Assembly (NCBI GenBank): GCA_022813625.1
Contig: JAKLMB010000039.1
Coordinates: 1 to 64,000, forward strand
Source of the DNA: Aaosphaeria pasadenensis
Taxonomy: Eukaryota; Ascomycota; Dothideomycetes; Pleosporales
Length of the DNA: 64,000 bases
Direction: 5' to 3'
A model generated the notes under the pieces. It was not told the DNA's origin. It worked only from the letters and a program-made list of their open reading frames with translations, and made no database searches. Shown here one piece after another: positions 10,518-22,622 of the stretch. The position numbers were made by a program, and so were the translations under genes. Numbering within the stretch: position 1 is the stretch's first letter; every line of letters begins with the position of its first letter.

Positions 10518-12120
10518 TCACGAAGCGTGCGGCTGGCGAGGTTTGCCTTCTGGTTTGGTGTCCTCATCGTCTTCCGAAATCAGTCCTTCGAGTTCAAATT
10601 CTTCAGCATCGCGAATTCGTCTATCCGCTCGAGCATGCCCATTGGGGTGGCCATGTGGTGGCGCAGTTCGCGCTGGGAGTGTGGGGTCGGACTTTGCGGG
10701 CGAATTCCAGGCGTGGACAGCATAGAGATGCAGCAGCATGTTTACGAAAAGGAACAGGAGGAAAGATATACTGAACAGTATGAAAACGTAGGAGACATGG
10801 GTTACATGCGCGTCCGAAAGAAGCTGCATTTGTTCTTCTGTTGCACCCATGAATAAGAACCCAGAGGCACAAAGGAGCTGGCAAAGTGTAAGCATGCACC
10901 GATCGTGGTAGTCATAATGAGTAGTGGTAGACTTACGAATGGTGTCAGATACTGAAAGCTGTTTGGATCAGAACCATCTTCGCTCGTTGCATTCTTGTCC
11001 TTAAGAACAAAGGATATTTCCACAATTCTTGCTACACCGGCGGCCATGAGGGTATAGCCAAAGATGGTATGGACTTTGGTCGAGATCTCAAGATGCTGCG
11101 GGTGTGCCGACATGCCGAAACCGGTTAATAGGATCACAATCGCGGGTATCAGGTTTCTCTTGGGCTGCCCGTCCCTTTTGCGGCTGAGCCATATGCCGAG
11201 CAGGCCAGCACACCACCATATAATGCCCATGGTGGTGTGTTGCAAGTCGTTGTGAACCCAGGGTCCTCCCCAGCGATGTTCAGTGAATGTGTTGACACAG
11301 CCCCATGCTGCTATGACCATGGAATCGAAGAATTCTTGACTGCGGCCAGTTCTGCGGAGCCAGTACTGTCCGACCAATAGTAAAATGGTCAGAATGATGC
11401 CATACGCAATGAACGCGCTACCCATGATGAAATGGGCAAGGCACTGGCCGGTGTGATCCCCACGGCAGAACCCGAGCATTGTTAGACCACCAAAAACGAA
11501 CTGAACCCAGGTCGCGATAGGCATCGCTTTTCCGACAATTCCGTGAGCCTTGACAATGACTTTCCTAATCTTTCCGTGGATGCCGCGCTCCAGATGTAGC
11601 TTGAGATATATACCCATGACAACTTGGGAGATGAGCATGAGCATGATTGCAGGCACAAATTTTGAGTGTATATTTGAAGCGAACTGGCGGCCTTTGTGTT
11701 TGTGTCCGAGGAAGTAGCCCAAGATAGCAAGAACGGAACCAACGGTTTGGACGGGAACATGCCATCGTGAACGGATGATCTTGTAGCGCTGTTAGTTGGT
11801 CTTGTCATGACAATACTATTGTTGGTTGAGAGGACTGGAAATACGTACACCAAGTACCATTCCGGTGGGGAATAATATTCCCCAAGCCAATGATTGTATC
11901 AAAATATGGACCCATAATATTGAATCCTGTAGGTGATCGTTAATGAAGCTGTTGACCATTGCGTGGATGTGTTGTATTAACATACGATAGGATCATCGGA
12001 AATTGCGTGCCCCTCTTCTATCTTGTCCATGTGGTGCTCATGGGCATCCGAAGAAGCTGTGAACACAACTAGGAGGACTGTAAGTAGGAGACCAGTAGGC
12101 CTGGTTGTGAATAGCTCCAT
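10518..12120 (-). CDS. YTP1-like fungal multi-spanning membrane protein, 474 aa
   Basis: Four exons on the minus strand: 12120-11986, 11926-11849, 11788-10937 and 10877-10518; introns are 59-60 bp and keep frame. The protein opens with a signal peptide (LLLTVLLVVFTASSDA), then HEHHMDKIEEGHA and DDPIDSILWVHI, the pattern of the Ytp1 family N-terminal domain (DUF2427). About ten hydrophobic segments follow. Conserved family stretches include HRWGGPWVHNDLQHTTMG, with its histidines near residue 250, and HPQHLEISTKVHTIFGY. A short acidic cytosolic tail (LISEDDEDTKPE) closes the protein. The histidine-bearing helices recall cytochrome b561-like folds, but the biochemical role of Ytp1 proteins is unknown. 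Confidence 0.88.
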
Positions 12121-13213
12121 TCTTTCCGTTGGTGACAAGCGCGAGACCAGGAAGACGATGGGCTCAAGAGTTCCAGGGTCGTGGAGCGGTGGACTCGAAG
12201 TATTTAATTACGTGGGTAGATATTGATCGACGGGTTGGTCCCCGGTGGCGGAGAGTTCGCTACGAACGCGGCATGCGCGATTGAGCGCGGTGTTAGGCGG
12301 GGAAGATGCGCAGTGTAGGGATATGAGCGCGTTATCAGCTGGAGAGGGTTCAGAGGGAGAGAGCAGACGGAGTCGAATTGACGGATGTTGGGCCTAGTAG
12401 GGTTCGGTTGCGCGAAAGGAGTGTGGAGTGGGAGTGGAAGAATGAGAAGAAGAGGAAGGGAAAGAGGAAGTAAAAGAGTATGTATGAGTAAGATCCGGGA
12501 GGACGAGGGAAAATGTATGGACGAGGTAATTACTGATTATCTACTGGTCACCTACTGGTCACCTACTGGGTAGTTACTGGGTACTGGGTACTGGGTACTA
12601 CTGTTGTGGCTACGGAATGACTGCATACGTTAGGTACCAGGTACTTAGTATCTCATCCCTAGGTAGTTAGCTCTTCTTTTTTGCCCTATACCTACCTGCC
12701 TATCTCATTTGATTAACATGGCTGAGTCTCACTTCACGGCAGGAACGATCAGCTAGCTCCTTCCTTCCTTCCATCCTTCTTTCATGCAGTCATTGCATTT
12801 ACAGACCGTTGCCAGGTATCAGTCACCCTATTAGATGCGATGCGACATCCTCAATTTAATAAAACAATCTGTACGGAGTACAAATATCTTAATTATCGGT
12901 AATGGAATTAATTCATCGACTTACGTCAAGTGTAGTAATTAGCGGCCGCGGGCTGCCGAGCCTCCAAATAGAGCAGGTCCCCTATTAATTGTTTGTACTT
13001 GTTCGTACAAATTACCTCGTACCTATACCTAGGTACCTACTCACCTACTGTGTAAGCAATCAACCAAGCCCATTTCGATTGCTGGTTCCTGGCTAGAACC
13101 CGCCTTACACATAACTAGGTACTCCCTACGGACCCTACCTACGTTAGGTACCTACGTACACATAACAACAAGAATTGATCCACACTTGTACTTTATCTTG
13201 CCCACTTCACATA
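12121..13213. promoter_or_regulatory. Divergent intergenic region YTP1-like/SWI5
   Basis: About 1.1 kb. Contains three gtcacctactg-like words at 12545-12570, a GTACGGAGTA motif at 12871, and several GTACC/CCTAGG palindromic words at 12630-12665 and 13020-13160, including tacctaggtacct at 13026. No gene is evident. Confidence 0.5.
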
Positions 13214-14257
13214 ATGACCCTACTTGAAATACCAAACTCCGACTCTGAGGAGCAAGATCAGGAAGAGCAGGAAGAGAAAGAGAAGAGACAAGAGGCTAGC
13301 GACACAACAGAGGTCGAACATCACCTTCAGACGTCTGTCCCACCCATCGTCCCTGCGCAAGAACATCTCACCAAGCTTTCACGTCCTGCTCTCCAAGCGC
13401 CCCAAGGCGACACCCAAGCACATCCTCGGCCGCACCAAGCTTTGGATCAGCTACCACACCCTTCAATCCAAAATCCATACAATGATCCAGTGCAAGTAAT
13501 ACCTGAGGGCGGAAAAGCCTGTCGCTATGACGTAGGCTTACAGCATGCACCATCACCATGCGCCGCTGTCCCTACCGCTGCTTCCAGCGACCCGCATCAA
13601 TTGCATCCTTCGCACTCGACGATACAGGTCTGTTTGCGAGCACACAGTAAGTGATGTTGATATCTGACCCGCGTGTTGTAGTCAATATGTACCGACGCAC
13701 ACGCACCGTCTCCAACAGATATCGCCGCCGTGCCTCAACAGGCACCTAATAACACATCCTCTGAAGCATCACTGGCAATTGGCTTGACTTGTGCGCCTGA
13801 ATTACCATCGCCACCACAGACTGAATTTCTCCATGCATCAAATACGGACCCCAGAGAAGCAGCCAAGGAGGGTCACCTATCTGAATCCTCTGAGCATGTC
13901 ACGTGTTCACTCACCACCACGACACGGAAGCCACCGGTACACGTCGAGAGTTCACAGGAAGCGATTCTAGATGTTCTCAAAGCACGACGGGCGGAATTGA
14001 TAACATCTTTAGCAGGACTTTCAAAGTCAGATGATGCAATATCCAATCTGATCGAAGAATACGATCCTGATCTTCTATCGTCTTCATCTCATGTGCTCGG
14101 TCTAGCAAACGACATCGTGAAACGACACATAACGCTGCTGCATGAGTATAACGAAATCAAGGATGTGGGCCAAGGGCTCATGGGATTGATGGCCGAACAA
14201 AGAGGCGTACGGAGCATAGACATCCACAGGGAATATGGAATCGAGCTAAAGGACTGA
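13214..14257 (+). CDS. SWI5: SWI5/Sae3-family recombination mediator, 323 aa
   Basis: Swi5 with Sfr1 helps load Rad51/Dmc1 during homologous recombination. Two exons, 13214-13646 and 13719-14257; the 72-bp intron (GTAAGT donor, CCAACAG acceptor) keeps frame, whereas a nearer acceptor at 13681 does not. The Swi5 domain is the C-terminal 80 or so residues: DVLKARRAELITSLAGLSKS, then HITLLHEYNEIKDVGQGLMG, then AEQRGVRS and the closing EYGIELKD. The N-terminal two thirds are Glu/Gln- and Pro-rich and look disordered, making this far longer than the ~80-residue yeast protein; long N-terminal extensions are common in filamentous fungi. Start chosen as the only ATG upstream in frame. Confidence 0.9.
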
Positions 14258-15413
14258 CACACTACCACTGCCTCCGAGACCTTTCTAATGTTCTGCTTCC
14301 TTACCTGGCTTGGAACCCAGCGAGTTTCCATTTGTAAATCCCCCAGAAACCGATCGTTGGCACTGGGTAACGCGATTTCGAAGCGCCTGAGTGCCGGCAC
14401 GTTCGTTATATTATTGTGCGATGCTTCTTGGCTGCCTCCTTGAGCAACGCCCAGGAGCTGAGATGACTAACAGATTGATAGAGGCTGGCATGACATCAAT
14501 GTGCCTAGACGGGAGGCGGAGAGGAAATGTGGGACTTGGGGTAAGAGTGTACCACAGTACGTACGCATGCACATGTTCGTTGGATCTTAGTCACGGTCCT
14601 TTGGGCCGGGCTTGGGCGAAGCTCATAGTTGAGGAAAAGCCATTATAACGAACGCGCCGACTGAGGTGGTGGGTTTCCTCCCTATACAAGTAGTTGGTCA
14701 ATTGTCAATGTACACTAGGAGGTACACAGTACAAACACATGAACATATATCGGAACGGACCACGTTCGCGCTAATTATCGGTGAAACAGGAACCGAAGTG
14801 CCGCATCTCCTCCTACGCGTCTGCATTTGCATGTTAAACATTAATACAGTGTACAGTGTGACTCGACAGGGTTGAGGTGCCCTTTGGTCTGTGCTGCGTG
14901 TCCTGTACTTGTTGGAGCGGAGCCACCTGGGCAATGGCAAATGCGCATGTATCATTATTGTACATGCACGGGACGGGGTACTGCGAACACTAATACATAC
15001 TTCCAGCACTACCAATGACCCCCGAATCTTGAACCCTGACAATCTGTGATCCTTTCATACATCTATCGATCTATAAGCGACCCAGTCCGTCTTCCGTATC
15101 TCGTCTCGTATCATCTCATTCCGCCGGCCAAGCCCCTCCACCCCCTTCAGGCGGACGGGCTTACGTGCCCTTGTAGGCTTGTATGTACACAGCATTCCGA
15201 ATTTAAAACCAATGGATCCCCATCTCATGTAACTTGCATTCCCCGTGTACCATTTGCGACGTGTGCTGCCCTTTATACAAATTCAACCGCCCAATGCTCT
15301 CATCAACGACCCGGTAATACGAAGCCGTTCGGAGAAGCCCCGTAGTTGTGTACATTGTTAATCCTGCCCCAGAGCAAGCTTGCTGGGAGAAGAGGAGGGA
15401 ACTACTCGCAAAA
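14258..15413. other. Intergenic stretch SWI5 to transporter
   Basis: Only short unconvincing open frames. Nothing recognisable apart from ordinary 3' flank and promoter-like sequence. Confidence 0.5.
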
Positions 15414-17231
15414 ATGCCAGGTATCCCGCAATGGTCAGGGACGCCGTCCATCAAGGGCTCGACTGAGGCCATGCGCATGGCTCTGCTCACGACATCTCTC
15501 ATCGGACTTCAGTATGGTATACACAGTTCACGTGCCTTGTACTGTTGTGCTGAACGGTTAATAGATTCACATGGAATGTTGAGATGACCTACTGCACCCC
15601 CTATCTCCTCGAGCTTGGTCTGACCAAATCGAAGATATCTTTGGTGTGGATCGCTGGACCGCTCTCTGGCCTCATTATGCAGCCCATCGTTGGCGTTGTT
15701 GCAGATAGATCAACGAGTAGGTGGGGTCGCAGGCGACCTTTCATGGTGGCAGGGACGGTCCTTGTGTCCATGTTCCTATTGCTGCTAGGCTGGACGAAGG
15801 AAGTAGTCAAAATGTTCAGTAATAACATGGACGAGCAGGCGACTAAAAGCGCAACGATTGCGCTCGCTGTATTTAGCATCTACGGAATCGATTTCGCCAT
15901 CAATGCGGTCCAGGGAAGCTGCCGTGGCCTCATAGTGGACACCTTGCCCATACCCAAGCAACAGATGGGCAGCAGCTGGGCCAGTAGAATGGTCGCCGTC
16001 GGGTCTCTCGTCGGGTATGGCGCGGGAGCGATTGACCTTGGTGCTATCTTTGGGCCAATGCTTGGTGATACGCAGTTCAAGCAACTGACCACCATCGCAG
16101 CGCTGTGTCTCTGTCTGACAGTCGGTGTGACGTCCTGGGCCGTTACTGAAAGGGTGTTGCTCAGCGACGGTACCGAGGAGCATGAGAAGCAGGGGCCAGT
16201 GCAGGTCTTTTCGACGATTGCGAATAAAGCGATGAATCTACCGAGGGGGATCGCGGCCATCTGTTTCGTGCAGTTCTGGGCCTGGATTGGTAAGTCACCC
16301 ATCTTGATTGAGAAGATTGGATATTGACAACCACATCAGGCTGGTTCCCATTCCTATTTTATAGCACCACCTGGGTAGGGGAGATCTATCTGCGTTACGA
16401 AGCTCCCGCAGAAGTCAAAGCAGCAGGAGACTTGACAGGCCAAGTCGGACGTATTGGCAGCACCGCCTTAATAGCGTTTTCCATCATCACCTTTCTCATG
16501 TCTGTGATCCTACCGTGGTTCGTCCGAAACCCTGAGGACGAGGGTCCTGGATTCACACGTCGCCCTCCGCAGAGTATAGCATCGTTCGTGACAGAAGTCG
16601 AGAAGTACAAGCCTTCCCTTCTCACGGCTTGGACCGTTTCCCATTGCATATTTGCGGGTTCCATGATGATGGCACCGTTTGTACAGTCGTTGCGGAGTGC
16701 CACCTTGATTGTGGCCGCTTGTGGAGTGTGAGTGCCTACCTACCTATTATATCTACCCATCTGCCAAATGAGCCAGCCACGCTAATATTCAATGCAAGGT
16801 CCTGGGCTATAAGCTGCTGGGCACCGTTCACGTTCCTTGGAATCGAGATCAATCGACTGGCACAGCCCAATCGATCGAAGTATGGTCATCTGGCACGGAA
16901 TTCGATCGAGATGGAATCACCAGTACAATTACACCTCAATCACGCACTGGAAGAATCGCAAGAAGCCACGGCAGAGAGCTCTGGTGCCTACCTGGGCATT
17001 ATGAACTTGTATACAACGCTTCCACAATTTGTTGGGACATTTATATCTTGGGGAGTCTTTACCCTACTGGAACCTGCGAAGAGCACCGGACTCGATACCG
17101 AGAGTGGGATGGAGGGACAACGGCAAAGTGAGGGGCCGAACGCAATTGCAGTCTGCCTTTTCATCGGTGCCCTCTCGGCAACAGTGGCGGCCATGGCGAC
17201 GAGGCGGCTCAGGAGATATCAAAAGCATTGA
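15414..17231 (+). CDS. Sucrose/alpha-glucoside transporter (GPH/SUT type, MFS), 547 aa
   Basis: Proton-coupled disaccharide uptake at the plasma membrane is the expected role. Four exons: 15414-15511, 15565-16289, 16340-16727, 16799-17231, all frame-consistent. The first splice joins CA|A so that LIGLQ runs into FTWNVEMTYCTPYLLELG, a classic SUT helix-1 motif. The signature RWGRRRPFM lies in the loop after helix 3, preceded by QPIVGVVADRS. About twelve hydrophobic segments are present. The end has NLYTTLPQFVGTF, as in SUT-family helix 11. Substrate range (sucrose versus maltose or other alpha-glucosides) cannot be decided from sequence. No sugar-metabolism gene lies next to it. Confidence 0.9.
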
Positions 17232-18466
17232 TAGAGAGGGTGGCAAGGGAGAGGCGCATCACATGGGGTTGATTTGCAATGTACTGTCACAAACGAACCA
17301 AAACGCACACAGCAATACCTGTAGTGTAGGGTTTGTAGCCCCTCTAACTATATGGACTGGTAATCGTGCGTTGCTTGAGAAATAAAGTGCTGCGAGTAGA
17401 TAGCTGTATGTTCTGGTTGGTCCAGGTCGCGATCGCCATACTTGCCACAAGAAGCCTAGAGGCCGATGCGCAGAAGAAAGTTTAAAAAAAATATAGAAAA
17501 CATATGGAAGGTATCTGCCCTTTCGTCTCCGTTGTTTGCGACCTATCAAGTATACCAGCATTATCATGAAGTGAGTAGGTAGGTACGGATACTTAAGTAC
17601 CTAGGTAAGTACTACATACAGTACCAAGGTGGTCGTGTCTTCTTCCCTTTGCCCCGGAATACAGATTGGACTGATTCTTAGGCTGGCATATAAGATTTTC
17701 GGGTATGGTAGAATAGTTGACATATCTAACGAGAAGATAGCCTACACAATTCGAATGACCTGGGGTGTGGCGAGAGTTGAGGGTGGATTCTTTCTGGAAA
17801 GAGTTGAATGGGTGGGAGGGCTACGATTAGTGAGTGGGTAGTGTGCCCGCCGCCTCTTTTTTTTTCTCCTTTCGCCGCCAACAGAAAACAATTCTTGCAA
17901 ACGCCTTCATGGACATTGGGAGAACAATTAAATTACAAAGATTAATTGGTAGGCTGTGATAACTAATTGCAAGTATTATTACCAATACCTAGTCTTGTGC
18001 AGTTGAGTGTGGCCATAAAAAAAACAACGACTGGATTACTATTAAGAAGGTTAGTAGGGCTTGTCTTCCTGTTTGGCCTCCTTCCCTCCTGCCCTGCCCT
18101 TATTACCAGTGGTTACCTGCCTTTTCCCAGGTACCTCTCAGTACTTACCAGTACATACCAGTACTTACTGTGTACTTTACCACCCAAGCGTTTCTTATTA
18201 TCTCTCTGTTCAGTTACCTAACTTACCTTGTACCTGCGAGTACCTTACCCTCCCACCACCGACACACACGCACACACGCACACACACACACACAGACACG
18301 CACCAACACACCAACAATCACTACCACTGCCACTGCCACTACCACCACCTCATACTTCCTCCTCCTCCACTCTCCCCTCCTCCCCTTCTTCTTCTTCGTT
18401 TTTCCACCCTCACTCAACATTTCCCACTCCCATCTACTCCGCTCCACACAATAATCTTCCTTCACC
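17232..18466. other. Intergenic/NAP1 promoter region with low-complexity tracts
   Basis: Has a gtacctaggta palindrome at about 17598, GTACC/CAGTAC words at 18125-18180, a CA tract at 18260-18300 and a CT-rich run at 18355-18400 just before the NAP1 start. Open frames here are products of the CA/CT bias. Confidence 0.55.
18260..18300. repeat. (CA)n microsatellite
   Basis: Interrupted cacaca tract about 40 bp long, 170 bp upstream of the NAP1 ATG. Confidence 0.85.
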
Positions 18467-20063
18467 ATGTCCGAGCCAATTCGTAACAAGAAGGTCGACT
18501 CCATCTCCGCTCCGTAAGTCTTTCTCTTTCCCTTCTGTTGACCCCACTGTTATAATAAATTTCACCTCGACACCCTTCGTCGTTCCTAATCTATCGCCAA
18601 CAATCTCCGTCACCATCGCCTCCACCTCCACCACTACTGCCACTACCACTACCAAACGGTATCACTAATCTCTGTCATCAACCATCACAGAACTCCACAG
18701 AACACACCTGCCAATGCCGCTCCCATATCGTCGCGAGCGCAGCAGCCCGGTGTGGCGAGCATCAAAGAGGGTGAGTGCTAGAATTTACCCCAGTCTACCA
18801 ATTTTGCCCCTCCCACCCCGCGCAACTGCCCCATCTCAGGGCTTGACCGCTAATTCATATTTTTTTCCCTTCACACAGAGGAGCTAGATCGTGCCGCCGC
18901 CGGCCTATTCGCTGCGAATCCCGCCCTCGTCTCCATGATGCAGGCCAAACTCGGTTCATTAGTCGGTCGCTCAAGTGGCTACATTGAATCCCTTCCTGTT
19001 TCCGTCCGCACGCGCGTTGCTGGCCTCAAAGGCATCCAAAAGGAGCATTCAAAACTCGAGGCCGAATTCCAGGAGGAGGTCCTACAACTTGAGAAGAAGT
19101 ACTTCGCCAAATTTACCCCTCTCTACGAGAACCGCGCAAAGATCATCAACGGTGCCACCGAGCCCACCGAGGAGCAGGTCAAGGTTGGCGAGACCAAGGA
19201 TGAGGACGATGAGGAAGACGAGGAGCTCAAGGAGGAGGCCAACAAGGACGAAGGCAAGGACGTCAAGGGTATCCCTGAGTTCTGGCTTAGCGCCATGAAG
19301 AACCAGATCTCCCTTGCGGAGATGATCACTGACAGGGACGAGGCTGCCTTGAAGTCTTTGACTGACATTCGCATGGAATACCTCGACAGACCAGGTTTCC
19401 GACTGATCTTCGAGTTTGAGGAAAATGAGTTCTTCACCAACAAGAGCATCACCAAGACCTACTACTACCAGGACGAGAATGGCTACGGCGGCGACTTCAT
19501 CTACGATCATGCCGAGGGCGAAAAGATCGACTGGAAGGCAGGCAAGGATCTGACCGTTCGCATTGAGAGCAAGAAGCAACGGAACAAGAGTATGATGTGA
19601 CTCCAAGGCCACTGGTGTGAACAGCGTGCTAACAGTCCCCCAGACACAAAGCAGACCCGTGTGGTTAAGAAGACTGTACCCACGGAATCCTTCTTCAACT
19701 TCTTCGATCCCCCTAAGCCCCCGACCGACGAGGATGATGACGCCGCCTCAGACATCGAGGAGCGCCTCGAGCTTGACTACCAGCTCGGCGAAGACATCAA
19801 AGAGAAGCTCATCCCTCGCGCCATCGACTGGTTCACGGGTGAGGCACTGCAGTATGAAAACCTCGAGGATTTCGATGAGGGCGAATTTGAGGATGAAGAC
19901 GATGAGGACGAGGATGAGCTTAGCGATGACAGGGATGATGATGAGGAGTCAGACGACGAGGTATGCAATGACCACTCCTGTTTGCCTAGCCACACCACTC
20001 ACTCATATACAGAATGACGGCACAAAACCTAAGCAGGAAGCCGCTGAATGCAAGCAGAGCTAA
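18467..20063 (+). CDS. NAP1: Nucleosome assembly protein NAP1, 401 aa
   Basis: Histone H2A-H2B chaperone shuttling between cytoplasm and nucleus. Five exons: 18467-18513, 18691-18770, 18879-19589, 19644-19960, 20013-20063. The NAP domain starts near ALVSMMQAKLGSLVG, includes the long dimerisation helix (KGIQKEHSKLEAEFQEEVLQ), then IPEFWLSAMKN and the beta region GFRLIFEFEENEFFTN. VPTESFFNFFDPP, typical of NAP1, sits just after intron 3. A strongly acidic tail (EDEDDEDEDELSDD) follows, as expected for histone binding. The short last exon ends in CKQS, matching the C-terminus of yeast Nap1 and the CaaX-like end of animal and plant NAP1 proteins, so farnesylation is possible. An acidic insert also lies near residue 125. 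Confidence 0.96.
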
Positions 20064-21023
20064 ATGGCCCTTTCGCTCGACCATGGGTTCTCAGCCACAT
20101 ATCACTCGACCGGCCCGCCATTTGACGATCTGGATGCCGGCATCGACATGCATTTGACGGTTTCTTGGTGGCCCCAATCATGAAAACACCGCAGACTTTG
20201 TTTTCTTTCTCCTTTATCCCTCTCTCAGCCCTGCACCCAATTGTAGTCCCTCGCCCGCCTTCGGCATAATTTTCGATCCACGCCGGAGGGCATCCACAGC
20301 AGTAGACTAGCTATCGCGCAAAACATCAATCATTTAGCTCTCTGCACCCCTTTGGTCTCTCTTCGGAGCACTGAGCGTATGCCCCGGAACGACAATGAGA
20401 GCAGCGCAAAGACATCAACCATAATCTCGGTCATGGGATCAATTTACCTTTAGACGAGTGTAATCTAATTGACACAGATGCTTATGCTTGTTGACAGCCA
20501 GTCTCCACATGAGGCAGCACTTACTTGTATTTTGAACATTCACACGGAGAGGAACGGGGTCCCTTATAGCATGGATGCGTTCTTTCATTGCGTTTTCTTT
20601 GCAAAAGTTTGGAGTGACGGTTGTTAGGGTAGAATTGGAAACCTCATTGCGTTTTGACATGGAATTTTGTAACTTTTCGTCATGAATACGTGTCGTTGGC
20701 CCCCTCAACTTGCTCAATATGCCCAAAGCACCATTCTCTGGGGTGCAAACTCGACAACAGAGCCATGTCCCTCCTATGTAGTACCTGATTTGGCACAATA
20801 CGAGAATTGTGGCTGAACGATGGCCAAAGTGGCGGGACAGCTGCCCCAGCGGCGGGGTTTTCGTCATTTTTCCCGGGTCATCTTCGGAATTGAGGGGAAA
20901 TCTTGTCGGAAATTTGTAGGCATCGCTTCATTGAAAATAGTGATAATCACACCACGGCTTTACGCAGCAATTTGATTGAGATACAATCCTTTTATTTCTC
21001 ACCTCTCGCATATTTTTTCCAAC
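20064..21023. other. Intergenic stretch NAP1 to FAP7
   Basis: About 960 bp. No gene supported on either strand; short minus-strand frames show no family resemblance. Confidence 0.5.
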
Positions 21024-21643
21024 ATGGCGCGTCAGAATCCCAATATCGTGGTGACCGGGACACCTGGTGTGGGAAAAACTACACATGCCGAGCAATTGGC
21101 ACGGAATCTTGGGTTCAAACACCTTAGCGTGAATCATATCGTGAAGGATGAGGGTTTCCATGAAGGAAAGGACGAGGAGACGGGGAGTTGGGTCGTAGAT
21201 GAAGACAAAGTAAGTTTTTTGTGGCAGATGTTCGATCACCGTCATGGAACATTCTCAATCGTCACGAGGAGATCTACTAACCGCATCTCCAGCTTCTCGA
21301 CTACCTAGAAGCCGCAGATATTTCTTCCTCAGGCGGCAACATCATAGATTGGCATGCGTGCGACCTTTTCCCAGAGCGTTGGGTGGACCTGGTGATTGTG
21401 CTGCGCTGCGACTCCACCGTTCTCTACGACCGTCTATCCGCAAGGGGCTATAAGGGCAAGAAGCTGGATGAGAATATGGACAGCGAGATCATGCAGGTGC
21501 TGCTTGATGAGGCAAGAGAGAGCTATAAGGAAGAGATTGTAGTCGAGCTTAGGAGTGACAAGAATGACGATGTGGATGGCAATTTAGAAAGGATAGAACA
21601 ATGGGTGGAACAATGGAAGAAGGATAATGCTGCAGAAGCTTGA
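21024..21643 (+). CDS. FAP7: FAP7 / adenylate kinase 6-type NTPase, 178 aa
   Basis: Ribosome-biogenesis ATPase/adenylate kinase that acts late in 40S maturation with Rps14. Exons 21024-21209 and 21293-21643; the 83-bp intron has a CTAAC branch point. P-loop GTPGVGKTT is at residues 12-20. The AK6 hallmark IIDWHACDLFPERW follows, then the LID-like region VLYDRLSARGYKGKKLDEN. MQVLLDEARESY and a final amphipathic helix complete the fold. Length fits the 170-200 aa of the family. Converges with HAM1, with only about 150 bp between stop codons. Confidence 0.96.
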
Positions 21644-21793
21644 TGCTTTTCGTTCATATCGAAAGGACGAAACCTCACATTCACTTGATGGGGGAGTACC
21701 CAGTAAGTTGGAATTTCTTTCTCTCCCTCAGGATGCCTACGAGAACCACAACAACCATCACCGCACGTAAGAGCCCAGGAGTCAGGGCTGCAA

Positions 21794-22622
21794 TCAAGCA
21801 TCTACTCGGCTAGCCAGCCATTCCTTAAGTTTGTCCAGTGCCTTGCCCCGGTGTGAGATCTTATTCTTCTCAGACTTCTCCATCTCTGCATACGTTTTCC
21901 CGTTATACTCGAAGCATGAATCCCATCCTGTTGCGGGGTTAATATTCTATCGTTGTCGCTCATACAGTGCATTTAGATAACTGACCGAAAACTGTAGGGC
22001 CTCTGCTGGCAACCAGCTTTCCATCCGTACGGCCTTGGAAGAGTACGGGCTCATGGCCTGGACCCTCGCAGTACGCGAACGTGCAGACTGCTTGCGCAGA
22101 CTTGTCCTCAAATCCATCCAGCATGTGGTGTAGTTTGAGTGGACCTAGCGAGAGCATAAACCATTTTCTGGCAGTATCGTTAGCAAAGACACTGCAAGAA
22201 GATGTCAAATTACTCTCTGACAATTGGGAGGCTCACATATATGGGCCGGGGAGATCATTCATAGCCTTGAAGCACAAGCATGTATCTTCCACCAATACAG
22301 GCCCTTGCACCTGCGCATTAGATATGTTAACGTAACTGAATGTATGCAATGACGCGGGTCAGATAGACTCACGGCCTCAGCTGCGCGGCGGCACTTATCC
22401 GTCGTGACTTCTTCAACAGTTCCCTGTATTTCCACAAGATCTACATTCTGACTTTGTAACTCGATCACGCCTTCAAGAATTGCTTGAACCTACGTTCGCC
22501 GTTAGTATATTTATTTAATTGACAATCCATGTTGTAAATGAGGACATCTTCACCTCGGCTAGTTTGTTCTTATTGCCTGTGATGAAGTTCAAACGGGCTG
22601 GGACTGTGGGCGCGGCAGCCAT
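21794..22622 (-). CDS. HAM1: Inosine triphosphate pyrophosphatase (HAM1), 191 aa
   Basis: Removes non-canonical purines (ITP, dITP, XTP) by hydrolysis to monophosphates. Five exons on the minus strand: 22622-22554, 22489-22373, 22310-22237, 22167-21986 and 21927-21794, with introns of 58-69 bp. The nucleotide-binding start is FITGNKNKLAEV across the first splice. EIQGTVEEVTTDKCRRAAE carries conserved acidic residues. VLVEDTCLCFKAMNDLPGPY is the family's metal-binding segment, and GWDSCFEYNGKTYAEM with the terminal SHRGKALDKL supplies the purine-binding end. The intron 4 donor is GTCAGT, less usual, but frame and conservation support it. Length is standard. Confidence 0.95.

Noticed and set aside
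18061..18668. Several overlapping open frames upstream of and across the NAP1 start
   Set aside because: They are produced by CA/CT low complexity and run into NAP1 exon 1 in other frames.
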